In this document: one piece after another, positions 36,422-45,338 of the stretch | Layout: the number at the start of each line of letters is the position of its first letter | Position numbering within the stretch: position 1 is the stretch's first letter | Source: PHAA01 sp963665865 | GTDB taxonomy: Bacteria; Bacillota; Syntrophomonadia; Syntrophomonadales; Syntrophomonadaceae | Reading direction: 5' to 3' | DNA: 64,000 nucleotides | Assembly (NCBI GenBank): GCA_963665865.2 | Contig: CAXXWF010000001.1 | Coordinates: 1,364,001 to 1,428,000 of the forward strand | Notes under the pieces: model-generated | The model's database searches: none | The model's input: only the letters and a program-made list of their open reading frames with translations | Told to the model about the DNA's origin: nothing | Made by a program: the position numbers and the translations under genes

Positions 36422-36648
36422 ACCGTATTCCTCCCATTTGTGATCTCTTTCGTAGGGTAACCATTTTTTCGCAGCCGTATTCCGAAAAAAGAACTACATC
36501 ACGTATTTCCGCGATTAATTACGTTGAGATAATGATTTGCATAACGAGGACAAGACCGTGAGTTAATGCTCTTGTCTGCTATGTCCGTATAAATATAGTA
36601 TAATTATGTAACATCCTATGGTCGGTTATGAAATGGAGTCGGTGAGCA

Positions 36649-37848
36649 GTGAGTTTGGATGATGCCCTCTCAATTATGCATTGTGATTTGGATGCGTTTT
36701 TCGCGGCGGTGGAGCAGCGGGATAATCCTGCATTGGCTGGGAAACCGGTTATTGTAGGTGGGCAGCCCAATTCTCGCGGGGTGGTCTCCACTTGTTCTTA
36801 TGAAGCTCGCAAATTCGGGATCAGATCGGCTATGCCGCTGTCCCAGGCGCGCCGTTTGTGCCCGGGGGCGGTTTTCTTGCCGGTGGCCATGTCTCGCTAC
36901 CAGGAAGCCTCGCGTCAGGTTTTTCAAGTCTTTAGTACCTTTACTCCGCTTATCGAACCCCTTTCCATAGATGAAGCCTTTCTGGACCTCACCGGGTGTA
37001 CCGGTGTTTTCGGGTCCATGCAAACCATTGCCAAGGAGATTAAAAGCCGCATCAGAGCAGAAGTGGGGCTGAATATTTCAGTGGGCATCTCCTATAATAA
37101 GTTTCTGGCCAAACTAGCCACTGAACTGGGTAAACCGGATGGTTTGAGAATAATCACCCGTACAGATACAAAGGCGGTGCTGAATCCTTTGCCGGTTTCC
37201 TATTTATGGGGAGTAGGGGAAAAAAGCCGGCAGCAATTGCAGAGAATAGGTATTAACACGATCGGGGAATTAGCCGCGATGAATCCCGCGTTATTAGAAC
37301 GGAAGATGGGTTTACATGCCCGGGTTTACTGGGAATTGGCGCAGGGGATTGATAATCGCATCATAGAAGTAGGGCATAAACGTAAATCGGTGGGCAGAGA
37401 GATTACTTTTCAACAGGATATTGATGATATTACCGAACTGGAGAACGTACTTTTGGACCTGGCTGAGCAGGTTAGCCGACGTTTGCGCCGCCAGCATACT
37501 GTAGCTCGGACTTTTACCTTGAAGCTGAGATACAGCAATTTCAAGACTTTGACCCGGCGGGTAACTCTGCCGATGGCCAGCAGCAACGCAGATACTATTT
37601 ATCTGGCTGCCAATGACTTGTTTAAGAGATTGTTTTATGCTGGGGACAGTATCAGGCTGCTCGGTCTGTATGCCAGCAGCCTGGAAGCTGCATCCAATGT
37701 TACCCAGGGCGATCTTTTTGCATCGGTACAAGATAACAAAAGTGAAACGCTGGACCAGGCCCTGGATCAGATTCGGGATCGTTTCGGCGATAGAATCATA
37801 ACCAGGGCTAGTCTTTTACCCAAGCCCGATCATGGAGATCGCGCTTGA
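36649..37848 (+). CDS. dinB: DNA polymerase IV (Y-family translesion polymerase)
   Basis: 399 residues. Palm catalytic residues are in MHCDLDAFFAAVEQ (Asp near residue 12) and SIDEAFLDLTG (Asp-Glu about 106). The fingers, thumb and little-finger domains follow at normal spacing, with a helix-hairpin-helix in GVGEKSRQQLQRIGI. TQGDLF near the C-terminus fits a beta-clamp-binding motif. GTG start with GGAG 12 nt upstream. It copies damaged DNA with low fidelity. Its leader and first codons are repeated in a scar at 22.4 kb. Confidence 0.93.
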   Translation: MSLDDALSIMHCDLDAFFAAVEQRDNPALAGKPVIVGGQPNSRGVVSTCSYEARKFGIRSAMPLSQARRLCPGAVFLPVAMSRYQEASRQVFQVFSTFTPLIEPLSIDEAFLDLTGCTGVFGSMQTIAKEIKSRIRAEVGLNISVGISYNKFLAKLATELGKPDGLRIITRTDTKAVLNPLPVSYLWGVGEKSRQQLQRIGINTIGELAAMNPALLERKMGLHARVYWELAQGIDNRIIEVGHKRKSVGREITFQQDIDDITELENVLLDLAEQVSRRLRRQHTVARTFTLKLRYSNFKTLTRRVTLPMASSNADTIYLAANDLFKRLFYAGDSIRLLGLYASSLEAASNVTQGDLFASVQDNKSETLDQALDQIRDRFGDRIITRASLLPKPDHGDRA

Positions 37849-37850
37849 AA

Positions 37851-37940
37851 CTAATATCCGCCACCGCCGCCGCCTGAACATCCTAGAATACTGCAACAAA
37901 AGGTTGATATAATCACCATAAGAATAAAAAGTCTTTTCAT
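37851..37940 (-). CDS. Tiny glycine-tailed lipoprotein (29 residues)
   Basis: On the minus strand GGAGG (37952-37956) precedes an ATG at 37940. The product is a lipoprotein signal peptide, FCCSILGC with Cys21 at a good lipobox (I-L-G-C), followed by only SGGGGGGY before TAG. After processing only nine residues remain on the lipid anchor. It lies 43 nt after the nitroreductase stop on the same strand, so it may be co-transcribed. No family known; short enough that chance is possible, but the lipobox and site make it credible. Confidence 0.55.
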   Translation of the reverse strand: MKRLFILMVIISTFCCSILGCSGGGGGGY

Positions 37941-37983
37941 TTGGATATTCGCCTCCTTTTATTTCATAGCATTTCTATAAAGG

Positions 37984-38646
37984 TTATTCTTTATACCTTA
38001 CTACCTCGCTAAGCGACCGGCGGGTACTTCGGAGTTTATTCTGCAGATGCTCGGGGTCACTATAACCCAGGGCAATTCCTATGACTACACTTAAATCCGC
38101 CGGGATGTCTAATTCTGCACGTACCAGATCCGGATAGGAGGCAAATTGTACGGCTATGGCGCTGCCCAGACCATACTGCTCTGCCGCCAGGGTTATACTT
38201 TGCGATAGAAGGCCCAAGTCAAACAGGGACCAGGGGGTCAAGGTGCGGTCCATACATAGAAAAACTACGGCAGGTGCGTCGAAGAAGCGGAAGTTTTGCT
38301 CCATATTAAAACGGCGGCCGGCTTCATCGCTGCGCTCTATGCCCATGCTGTCTAATCGCGCTTTGGTCCGTTCCATATAGCGTTGCTTCAAGGCGGGCGG
38401 CCAGTCCTCCGGGCGTTTAATTTCTGGATTAAGGGGAACATCCTGAGTGAATTGTTCCGTATAGGCCGAGCGCAGCCTCTCCAGGGCGGGGCCGCTGGCG
38501 ATGAATATCTCCCAGGGTTGGGTATTGCCCCATGAGGGGGCATGAATGGCAGCCTCCATAATATTAAAAATGGTTTCTTTGGTCACCCTATCAGGCTTGA
38601 AGGCCCGACTGGTAAAACGGGATTTGAGGCAGTCTGTAACGTTCAT
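37984..38646 (-). CDS. Nitroreductase family flavoprotein
   Basis: 220 residues with the FMN-binding start RFTSRAFKPDRVTKETIFN and the APSWGNTQPWEIFI block (about 35-48), both typical of nitroreductases. The C-terminal GIALGYSDPE is also typical. Uses NAD(P)H to reduce nitro compounds, quinones or similar. GGAGGATAT precedes the ATG. A micro-lipoprotein gene follows. Confidence 0.85.
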   Translation of the reverse strand: MNVTDCLKSRFTSRAFKPDRVTKETIFNIMEAAIHAPSWGNTQPWEIFIASGPALERLRSAYTEQFTQDVPLNPEIKRPEDWPPALKQRYMERTKARLDSMGIERSDEAGRRFNMEQNFRFFDAPAVVFLCMDRTLTPWSLFDLGLLSQSITLAAEQYGLGSAIAVQFASYPDLVRAELDIPADLSVVIGIALGYSDPEHLQNKLRSTRRSLSEVVRYKE

Positions 38647-38882
38647 AAATATATCCTCCTAATACCAATATAAGTCCATATTAATTGATTGCCCAGCAAT
38701 ATGCTAGAGCCAATAAAATTCGTCTTTTTTGGAAAATAGCCGGGCAATATGATAATTTAGGGCACTACTGAGGCCGAGAAGAAGTTAAAATATTGAAAAA
38801 TTTACAAGACTGGTTCACAAGTTGGACGAGATGGTCTAGGATGATAAAAGAGGAATTCAATTACCAGGGAGAGCGGTGACAT

Positions 38883-39455
38883 ATGATATCAAGAGAAAGA
38901 AAGCTGATGCTGGGTGGGGTCGTCGATGTTGAGACAACTGGCTTGAGTCCTGCCCAGGATGAGATAATTGAACTATGCATTATACTTTTTAGCTTTGACC
39001 CTGGCAGCGGACAACTGGGGATTGAAGAGGAGTATGTAGGCTTGCGTGAGCCTTCTTGCGGGATTCGTCCCGCAGCTTCCCGGATCAACGGTATTACTCA
39101 AGCCGATGTCTATGGCAAGGACTTGGACTATACCCGGGTGACCGACATCATATATAGAGCGGACTTTTTGATCGCTCATAACGCCTCATTTGACCGTAAC
39201 TTTATGACCCGTCTCTTTCCGATCGCCCAAGCAAAAACTTGGTATTGTTCTATGGCAGGGATTGACTGGCGGGGTAAGGGTTATCCTAATCGTCGATTGC
39301 AGGATTTATTAATGCTGCATGGGATATACCCCGGGAGAGCCCACCGGGCCAGTGATGATGTCCGCGCAACTTTAAGACTCTTATCCTACCGGCAGAGCTG
39401 CGGAACGACATATCTGTCTGAGCTACTTGCCGGGAGAAGGAAACAGGCCCAATAG
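38883..39455 (+). CDS. DnaQ-like 3'-5' exonuclease
   Basis: 190 residues with the DEDDh motifs: VDVETTGL (Exo I, Asp and Glu), FLIAHNASFDRNFM (Exo II) and HRASDDVRAT (Exo III with His and Asp). All metal ligands are present. Stand-alone members act in DNA repair or RNA trimming; similar enzymes serve as proofreading subunits. GGGAGAG precedes the ATG. Confidence 0.85.
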   Translation: MISRERKLMLGGVVDVETTGLSPAQDEIIELCIILFSFDPGSGQLGIEEEYVGLREPSCGIRPAASRINGITQADVYGKDLDYTRVTDIIYRADFLIAHNASFDRNFMTRLFPIAQAKTWYCSMAGIDWRGKGYPNRRLQDLLMLHGIYPGRAHRASDDVRATLRLLSYRQSCGTTYLSELLAGRRKQAQ

Positions 39456-39560
39456 CTGCGAAGAGATATAGAGAGTATGATTAAGCCAACACAGACAGCG
39501 CTGGCCAAGGTATTAAGTTCCCGTTATGGGTAATTAAACGGGTATTGGAGGGATATTTTA

Positions 39561-40070
39561 ATGGATAGGTTTGTTATTATGCTGGGTGATATAACTCAAC
39601 AAAAGGTCGACGCAATAGTTAATGCGGCTAATAATTCACTCTCCGGGGGAGGCGGCGTGGACGGTGCTATCCACGCGGCTGCTGGGCCGCAATTGCTGGC
39701 AGAGTGTAAACTGATTGGAGGCTGCTATACTGGGCAGGCCAAACATAGCCAAGGATATAATCTGCCGGTCAAATGGATCATCCATACGGTGGGACCGGTG
39801 TGGAGCGGCGGTACCAACCAGGAGGATGAGTTGTTGGCCAGCTCTTACCAGAACGTACTGACCTTGGCAGTAGATCTGGGGGTTAAGACCATTGCTTTTC
39901 CTTCCATAAGTACCGGAGCCTTTGGTTTCCCAGTAGACCGGGCGGCCCGGATTGCCGTGAAGGAAATAGAAACCTTTTTACAAAAAGACAGGTCTATTGA
40001 AAAGATTTTCATGGTGACCTTTGATGCCGATACCTACCGGGCCTATAAAGAGGCGGCCGGAGAAGTATAG
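39561..40070 (+). CDS. Macrodomain protein, ADP-ribose-processing (YmdB/MacroD type)
   Basis: 169 residues. The start GDITQQKVDAIVNAANNSLS, then GGGGVDGAIHAAAG, is the MacroD signature, with Asn and Asp of the active site. It should remove O-acetyl-ADP-ribose or mono-ADP-ribose from proteins. The Fic-type AMPylase 6 kb upstream is unrelated in chemistry. TGGAGGG precedes the ATG. Confidence 0.9.
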   Translation: MDRFVIMLGDITQQKVDAIVNAANNSLSGGGGVDGAIHAAAGPQLLAECKLIGGCYTGQAKHSQGYNLPVKWIIHTVGPVWSGGTNQEDELLASSYQNVLTLAVDLGVKTIAFPSISTGAFGFPVDRAARIAVKEIETFLQKDRSIEKIFMVTFDADTYRAYKEAAGEV

Positions 40071-40123
40071 CAAAGGTATATTATGTTATAATCTGGAAAA
40101 AATTATTATGGAGTTGATACATA

Positions 40124-40522
40124 GTGGTTCGCATCGCTGATTTGGAAAAAGGTAACTTTTGGAAACACATGAATATGACAACTGAACCTGGTACAGATGG
40201 TAAGATTCAAGTTGTAATGAAGATTACCGAGGATGCCAAACAGTTTTATGGCAATGTTCATGGCGGTGTTCTGGCTGGTTTAATGGATTCATGTATGGCA
40301 GTAGCTCTTAACCAACAATTAGATCCGGGGGAAGGTGCGTCGACGGTGGAGCTTAAGATAAATTATTTGCGTTCCGTAAATCAAGGAACTCTTCGGGCTG
40401 AAGGCAAGGTTATCCAAAAGGGCAGAAAGATTATTGTGGGACAGGGTGAAATTAAGGATGATGCAGGTAACATGATAGCTTTTGGGACTGCGACCTTTAT
40501 GGTCTATCAACTTGCTCGTTAG
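40124..40522 (+). CDS. PaaI-family hotdog thioesterase
   Basis: 132 residues. Typical GNVHGGVLAGLMDSCMAVAL (about 43-62), the HGG...D active site of PaaI-type acyl-CoA thioesterases. The expected C-terminal strand (IIVGQGEIKDDAGNMIAFGTATFM) is present. Start GTG with GGAG 12 nt upstream. Hydrolyses an acyl- or phenylacetyl-type CoA ester. It precedes birA by 32 nt and may share a transcript. Confidence 0.85.
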   Translation: MVRIADLEKGNFWKHMNMTTEPGTDGKIQVVMKITEDAKQFYGNVHGGVLAGLMDSCMAVALNQQLDPGEGASTVELKINYLRSVNQGTLRAEGKVIQKGRKIIVGQGEIKDDAGNMIAFGTATFMVYQLAR

Positions 40523-40554
40523 GTGGTTAATAACATATTAAGGGGGGGACGGGG

Positions 40555-41550
40555 ATGACTCTTCGCGAAGCAGTTCTGTCGGCCTTAAAAGAGAGAAAAG
40601 GTGAATGGGTTTCGGGAGAGGCGTTGAGTGAAATTCTCAAAGTATCTCGGACCTCAGTTTGGAAGCAGGTCAAGACACTGTTAGCTGAGGGATATGAGAT
40701 TGAGTCTGCTCCTAAAAAGGGCTACCGTATTAGTGCTCCCGCTGATCTCCTTTCACCTGAGGAAGTACGTCCCGGTCTGGCAACCAAGGTGTTTGGACAG
40801 AAGGACTACTTCTATTATCGGGAGATTGACTCCAGCAATAACCGCGCTCGACTCCTGGCTTCCGAGGGATACCCGGAGGGAACGGTGGTTGTGGCGGAAA
40901 TGCAGACTACCGGCCGGGGACGTCGGGGTCGCAGCTGGTATTCACCTGCTATTCAGGGGATATATGTATCAGTAATTCTACGGCCAGTGCTGCCGCTTAA
41001 AGAAATTTCAAGGGTTTCTCTGGTAACTGCGGTAGCCGTGGCTGCGACTCTGGAATCAGAACTTAGCCTACAGCCTCGCATCAAGTGGCCTAACGATGTA
41101 TTGGTAGACAATAAGAAAATAGCCGGAATACTCTCGGAAGCGGTTACTGATATGGATGGCGTTGAATATATCGTGGTCGGTATCGGACTGAATATCAACA
41201 ATAAAATACAGGACTTTCCCACCGACTTTCGTACCCCTGCCACATCAGCCCGAGCGGAACACGACCACCCCGATTCCAGGATCAAGGTTCTGCAAGGTCT
41301 ATTATTGCACTTGGAGAACTATTATCAACAGCTGCTGCAAGGAAATTTTACCCTGACCCTGGACAAGGCCAGAAGTTTATCGATGGTAATCGGCCAGGAA
41401 GTTCGATTAGATACCGTTAATGGGTTTACTGTAGGGCAAGCGGTTGATATTGACGACAGTGGGTTTCTGCTGGTACGCGACCAGCAAGGCACTAATCATA
41501 CCATCATGTCAGGTGAGATAAGCATTTTACCTTCTAATTCAGGTAAATAG
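40555..41550 (+). CDS. birA: Bifunctional biotin ligase and biotin repressor
   Basis: 331 residues. N-terminal winged helix (about 1-65, SGEALSEILKVSRTSVWKQV), then the biotin protein ligase domain with TTGRGRRGRSWYSP (about 120-133) and KWPNDVLVDNKKIAGIL. It attaches biotin to carboxylases, such as those implied by the carboxyltransferases at 61-64 kb, and represses biotin transport when biotin-AMP is plentiful. A BirA operator lies 5 nt after its stop. AGGGGGGGAC precedes the ATG. Confidence 0.93.
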   Translation: MTLREAVLSALKERKGEWVSGEALSEILKVSRTSVWKQVKTLLAEGYEIESAPKKGYRISAPADLLSPEEVRPGLATKVFGQKDYFYYREIDSSNNRARLLASEGYPEGTVVVAEMQTTGRGRRGRSWYSPAIQGIYVSVILRPVLPLKEISRVSLVTAVAVAATLESELSLQPRIKWPNDVLVDNKKIAGILSEAVTDMDGVEYIVVGIGLNINNKIQDFPTDFRTPATSARAEHDHPDSRIKVLQGLLLHLENYYQQLLQGNFTLTLDKARSLSMVIGQEVRLDTVNGFTVGQAVDIDDSGFLLVRDQQGTNHTIMSGEISILPSNSGK

Positions 41551-41555
41551 TAATA

Positions 41556-41586
41556 TGTCAACCAAAACAGCTAATATAGGTTGACA
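41556..41586 (+). promoter_or_regulatory. BirA operator upstream of bioY
   Basis: TGTCAACC (41556-41563), 15-nt spacer, GGTTGACA (41579-41586): an inverted repeat with the spacing of known BirA sites (TTGTAAACC-N14/15-GGTTTACAA type). Its right half is the -35 box of the bioY promoter, so bound BirA would block RNA polymerase. Confidence 0.75.
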
Positions 41587-41609
41587 ATAGATTTGGATAC
41601 TATCATAAT
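41581..41609 (+). promoter_or_regulatory. bioY promoter
   Basis: TTGACA at 41581-41586, 17-nt spacer, CATAAT at 41604-41609: a good sigma-A promoter whose -35 box lies within the BirA operator. The transcript would carry a leader of roughly 95 nt before bioY. Confidence 0.65.
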
Positions 41610-41710
41610 ATGAATGAACTATACCATAACCGGGTTGTACAGATGGTTAGCGATATTTTATGAATAGTATCCTTATTTTATTTATTCTGAAGACATGGAG
41701 GTATAAACAT

Positions 41711-42250
41711 ATGATCAGAACGAGTCACAGTCCCTTGCGGCGCATGGTTTACGCTGCCATGTTCGGAGCCTTGACCGCCATTGGTTCCTTCATGGTCATA
41801 CCTCTACAACCTCTCCCTATTACTCTGCAAACTCTATTTACCGGCTTGGCAGGTGCCCTCCTGGGTGGCTATACGGGTGCATTAAGCCAGATCATTTATG
41901 TGCTTTTGGGAGTAATCGGCCTACCAGTTTTTGCGGGCGGTAAAGCCGGTATAGGGACACTATTTGGCCCCACTGGCGGCTATCTTATAGGATTTATTGT
42001 AGGTGCCTATGTTATTGGTAAAATTGTGGAAGCTAGGAAGGAACCAGGCCTGGCATGGATAGCATTGGCCCTGGTGGCGGGCAATTTGGTAATTTATACT
42101 CTGGGTACTTTACAACTGTCCGTAGTAACTCACTTTTCCTTGCTTAAATCTCTTATGGTCGGGGTAGTTCCTTTTTTAATAGGCGACCTACTCAAGCTCG
42201 CGACGGCAGCTTGGCTCGCCTTTAAGTTACGCAAGAATATTTCACTATAG
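41711..42250 (+). CDS. bioY: Biotin-binding S-component of ECF transporter
   Basis: 179 residues with six helices. MVYAAMFGALTAIGSFMVIP and GALLGGYTGALSQIIYVLLG are BioY-typical. The ATG at 41711 follows GGAGGT (41698-41703); an earlier in-frame ATG at 41660 lacks a site. It captures biotin and docks with the EcfT-EcfA module encoded directly downstream. Controlled by the BirA operator. Confidence 0.92.
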   Translation: MIRTSHSPLRRMVYAAMFGALTAIGSFMVIPLQPLPITLQTLFTGLAGALLGGYTGALSQIIYVLLGVIGLPVFAGGKAGIGTLFGPTGGYLIGFIVGAYVIGKIVEARKEPGLAWIALALVAGNLVIYTLGTLQLSVVTHFSLLKSLMVGVVPFLIGDLLKLATAAWLAFKLRKNISL

Positions 42251-42264
42251 GGGGTCTCTTAAAA

Positions 42265-43140
42265 ATGATCCGGATTCGAAACCTGACTTTTGCCTATGAA
42301 GCTGACCAACCACTGGCCTTGCGAGCTCTTAATTTGTTAATCAACGAGGGCGAGTACATGGCTATTATTGGCCCTAACGGCTGCGGCAAGACTACTCTCA
42401 TCCGGCACCTAAATGCCCTGCTGCTTCCCACCGCAGGGGAAGTACTGGTCGATGACTTCAATACTTGTGATGCCAAGAGTCTTCGGGAAATCCGCAGCCG
42501 GGTCGGGATGGTCTTTCAGAATCCGGATAATCAGATTGTAGGTATGAGCGTTGAAGAGGACGTAGCCTTCGGCCCTGGCAACTTTGGGTTACCAGCGATC
42601 GAGGTGCGCAAGCGAGTAGATCAGGCTCTGGCTGCAGTGGGCCTGACGGGGCTTGAAAAGCATACTCCCCACACGCTTTCTGGAGGCCAGAAACAGCTTT
42701 TGGCCATAGCGGGTCTGTTAGCTATGGACCCCAAAATTATTGTACTGGATGAACCTACCTCCTCGCTGGATCCATCTGGGAAAAAGAATATTCTGGATTT
42801 ATTGCAGAAGCTGCAAGGCCAGGGGATTGGTATAATCCATGTTACCCACAACATGGACGAAGCAGCGCTAGCCGATCGCGTTGTGGTGATGGATCGGGGC
42901 GAAATAATAGCTGACGGAAGCCCGGATGACATATTAAGCAGGGTGGAGTGGCTCAAATCGCTGGGCCTGGCCCCACCCCGAATCACCGAGTTGATGTGGG
43001 AGCTGCAGCAAGTGGGGGAGGATGTAGACAGTAGTATTTTCAATGTTGAAGATGCTGTCAATGAAATAACCGCACTGCTGGCGCAACTGCGAACTTCAAC
43101 TGATGACTATAAGCCTCGGAAGGTGGGCGGCAATGTATAA
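42265..43140 (+). CDS. ecfA: ECF transporter ATPase
   Basis: 291 residues: Walker A GPNGCGKTT, Q-loop FQNPDNQIVGMSVEEDVAFG, signature LSGGQKQ and Walker B IIVLDEPTSSLDP. The DNQIVG Q-loop is typical of EcfA/CbiO proteins. It energises biotin uptake with BioY and EcfT. Only one EcfA gene is present, so a homodimer is likely, or a second subunit is encoded elsewhere. Confidence 0.92.
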   Translation: MIRIRNLTFAYEADQPLALRALNLLINEGEYMAIIGPNGCGKTTLIRHLNALLLPTAGEVLVDDFNTCDAKSLREIRSRVGMVFQNPDNQIVGMSVEEDVAFGPGNFGLPAIEVRKRVDQALAAVGLTGLEKHTPHTLSGGQKQLLAIAGLLAMDPKIIVLDEPTSSLDPSGKKNILDLLQKLQGQGIGIIHVTHNMDEAALADRVVVMDRGEIIADGSPDDILSRVEWLKSLGLAPPRITELMWELQQVGEDVDSSIFNVEDAVNEITALLAQLRTSTDDYKPRKVGGNV

Positions 43141-43909
43141 CCTGGGCCAGTACGTTCCGCGGGAATCACTGGTTCATACCCGGGATCCCCGGGTAAAAAT
43201 CATCGCGGTGATAGCGCTTAGCATAATAATCTTGCAGGTAAATGCTATCGGTCTGTTGGTGGCCACCGGTTTGGTCCTAGCTGTGGCGCAACTGGCACGT
43301 ATACCTCTAAGTGCGTTGCTCAGAACTTTGCGCCCAGTTCTGCCTTTCTTTTTGGGCCTGTTTTTGCTGTATATATTTTTCACCCCCGGAAGTCCGTTGC
43401 CGGGCTTCCCAATTGGGCCGGTACAGATCAGTTGTCAGGGCTTGTATTTGGGTCTTTTTCAGGTTGGGAAGTTTCTGCTTTTGGTTCTGGCGGCATCCAT
43501 TTTGACCATGACTACCCCGGCAGCAGAGATTACCATCGGCCTCGAAAGGCTCCTTAGGCCCCTTAAATATGTGGGGCTATCTTCTCATGATATAGCTATG
43601 ATGGTATCTTTGGCCCTGAGGTTTATACCTGCGCTGGTGGATGAAATGAACGGCATCAGTGAAGCGCAATTGGCTCGAGGTGCCAATTTCAACCCGCGCC
43701 GTATGAGTGGCAAAATTCGGGCGATCAGCTATCTGGCAGCACCGCTGTCGATAAATATATTCCGCCGCTGTGATGAATTGGTGGATGCTATGGAAGCCCG
43801 GGGATACCAGCCGGGGCATCGAACCTACCTGCGGGAGTTAGTCTTAACCCACGCCGATTACTGCCTAATAGGTACCTTAATAATAGTGGTAATTGTCGTC
43901 CTGGTGTAA
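43133..43909 (+). CDS. ecfT: ECF transporter membrane subunit
   Basis: 258 residues from the ATG at 43133, which overlaps the last codons of ecfA and follows GGAAGGTGGG. Typical EcfT start (VHTRDPRVKIIAVIALSI) and the two coupling motifs near the C-terminus: AQLARGAN and the ...MEARGYQPG segment (A-R-G motifs). It connects the ATPases to BioY. End of the bioY operon. Confidence 0.9.
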   Translation: MYNLGQYVPRESLVHTRDPRVKIIAVIALSIIILQVNAIGLLVATGLVLAVAQLARIPLSALLRTLRPVLPFFLGLFLLYIFFTPGSPLPGFPIGPVQISCQGLYLGLFQVGKFLLLVLAASILTMTTPAAEITIGLERLLRPLKYVGLSSHDIAMMVSLALRFIPALVDEMNGISEAQLARGANFNPRRMSGKIRAISYLAAPLSINIFRRCDELVDAMEARGYQPGHRTYLRELVLTHADYCLIGTLIIVVIVVLV

Positions 43910-43955
43910 ATGAACGTCGGGACTGGAAAGCGAAGAAGAAAGGGTGATCAGAATA

Positions 43956-44234
43956 ATGGAACTTTCATTTTTGGCATCTTATTTATGGTGGAGACTTATC
44001 GGTATTGGTTTATGTGCCGTTATGTTACCGGCTTATCTTATATATTTCCAAAAAATAGATTCTTCCAACAAAATTGCTCTAACTATTTTTGGAACAACGG
44101 TAGTTTTAGTGCATGCATTTATTTGGTATAATTTTGGCTTTATGGGTTTCATAGCCGGAATAATGTTGTGGACCGTTGTAGCATTTTTAATAAACAAATT
44201 GTTTACTTGGGTCTCTGCAGGAGAAGAATATTAA
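43956..44234 (+). CDS. Small three-helix membrane protein
   Basis: 92 residues with three hydrophobic segments and no recognised motif. The ATG at 43956 has AAAGGG about 11 nt upstream; an in-frame GTG lies at 43944. It starts 46 nt after ecfT and may be in the same transcript, but no link to biotin uptake is evident. Confidence 0.45.
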   Translation: MELSFLASYLWWRLIGIGLCAVMLPAYLIYFQKIDSSNKIALTIFGTTVVLVHAFIWYNFGFMGFIAGIMLWTVVAFLINKLFTWVSAGEEY

Positions 44235-44315
44235 AAATGCCAAGATAAATAATCTGTTGGAGTGGGTAGTGGTATTGCCCGTATAAAATAGTAATAGGTA
44301 TAGAAGGAAATTATT

Positions 44316-44969
44316 ATGATAAAATTATTATATATTTCTATTGATTTAAAACCAGAAGAACTATCAACCTGCAAAACAATAGGCAGAGAATTTGTTAATC
44401 GATTCCTATCTAAGAATCCTGATTATCAACTGGAAGAACTTGACCTTTATAATGCAGAGATTCCGGAAATAAATAACAAATTACTGGCAGGTAGAGCCGA
44501 GCTGGTTTCTGGGGTTGAATATGATAGGTTAGCAGAACCAGATAAAAAAGCAGTTGATAGAATTAATTCTTTATGCAATCAATTTATGAGCGCTGACATT
44601 TATATAATAGCGACGCCAATGACCAATAGGTGGAGTATTAGTTATCCTTCGATGCTTAAAAGCTATTTGGATTGTATTATACTAAAAGACAGGGTAATTA
44701 AGGTAACACCTGAAAAAACAACAGGACTTTTAAATGACAAGGTCAGAGGAATGGCATATATTCAATCATCAACAGGATTTGGGCAAAAGATTTTTGCCCG
44801 GATAGCTAATCCTGAACTAGATTACTGCCATGATTTATTCCAATTCTTAGGCATAAACAAATTTGAAAAAATGCTTGTTCAAGGGGTAGATATGCCCTCG
44901 GTAACAAGAGATGAGGCGATACGAAAAGTGGACCGAGATATTGAGGATATGATCGACCGACTTTCTTGA
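44316..44969 (+). CDS. Flavodoxin-fold NAD(P)H oxidoreductase
   Basis: 217 residues resembling AzoR/NQO-type FMN-dependent reductases: IYIIATPMTNRWSISYPSML is close to the flavin-binding P-M-x-N-x-x-x-P loop and later GFGQKIF. It is probably a quinone or azo-compound reductase. GAAGGAAA precedes the ATG. No operon partner. Confidence 0.75.
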   Translation: MIKLLYISIDLKPEELSTCKTIGREFVNRFLSKNPDYQLEELDLYNAEIPEINNKLLAGRAELVSGVEYDRLAEPDKKAVDRINSLCNQFMSADIYIIATPMTNRWSISYPSMLKSYLDCIILKDRVIKVTPEKTTGLLNDKVRGMAYIQSSTGFGQKIFARIANPELDYCHDLFQFLGINKFEKMLVQGVDMPSVTRDEAIRKVDRDIEDMIDRLS

Positions 44970-45179
44970 GCGTTGCAATTGATTGTTCAGAATTGGGGAA
45001 GTTTATATTTTATATTTATAGGATCGAATCTTAGGCAATTATTTTTAATCGATTGAAAGACATTTTTTAAAAAGGGCTCTATCTGCTGAGGTATAAAGCC
45101 GAATTGCTTTTCAATAGCGCCTAGAGATTTGTTGATTTAATAAAAACGTATAATTTGGGGGTAGAGGGAATGCTAACAC

Positions 45180-45312
45180 ATACCAAAATATGTTATGCTA
45201 GGAAGAAAACGAGACATTATATGGCATTTAAACCCTTGTCTCTGGGTAATAAAGTCGAAGAATTTAAGGAGTACTTGGAGGTACTGCTAGTGAGAGTCTT
45301 TAGGAGGATAAA
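45180..45312 (+). pseudogene. 3' relic of a glycyl radical enzyme activase
   Basis: 45180-45312 matches 57660-57793, the end of the activase gene, at roughly 80% identity (for example TCTGGGTAATAAAGT and GAAGAATTTAAGGAG). Only the last 40 or so codons remain: NPLSLGNKVEEFKE appears here as KPLSLGNKVEEFKE. The rest of the gene is gone. It directly precedes the TetR gene. Confidence 0.8.
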
Positions 45313-45338
45313 AGCCATAATGTCATTGGAAAGGAATT

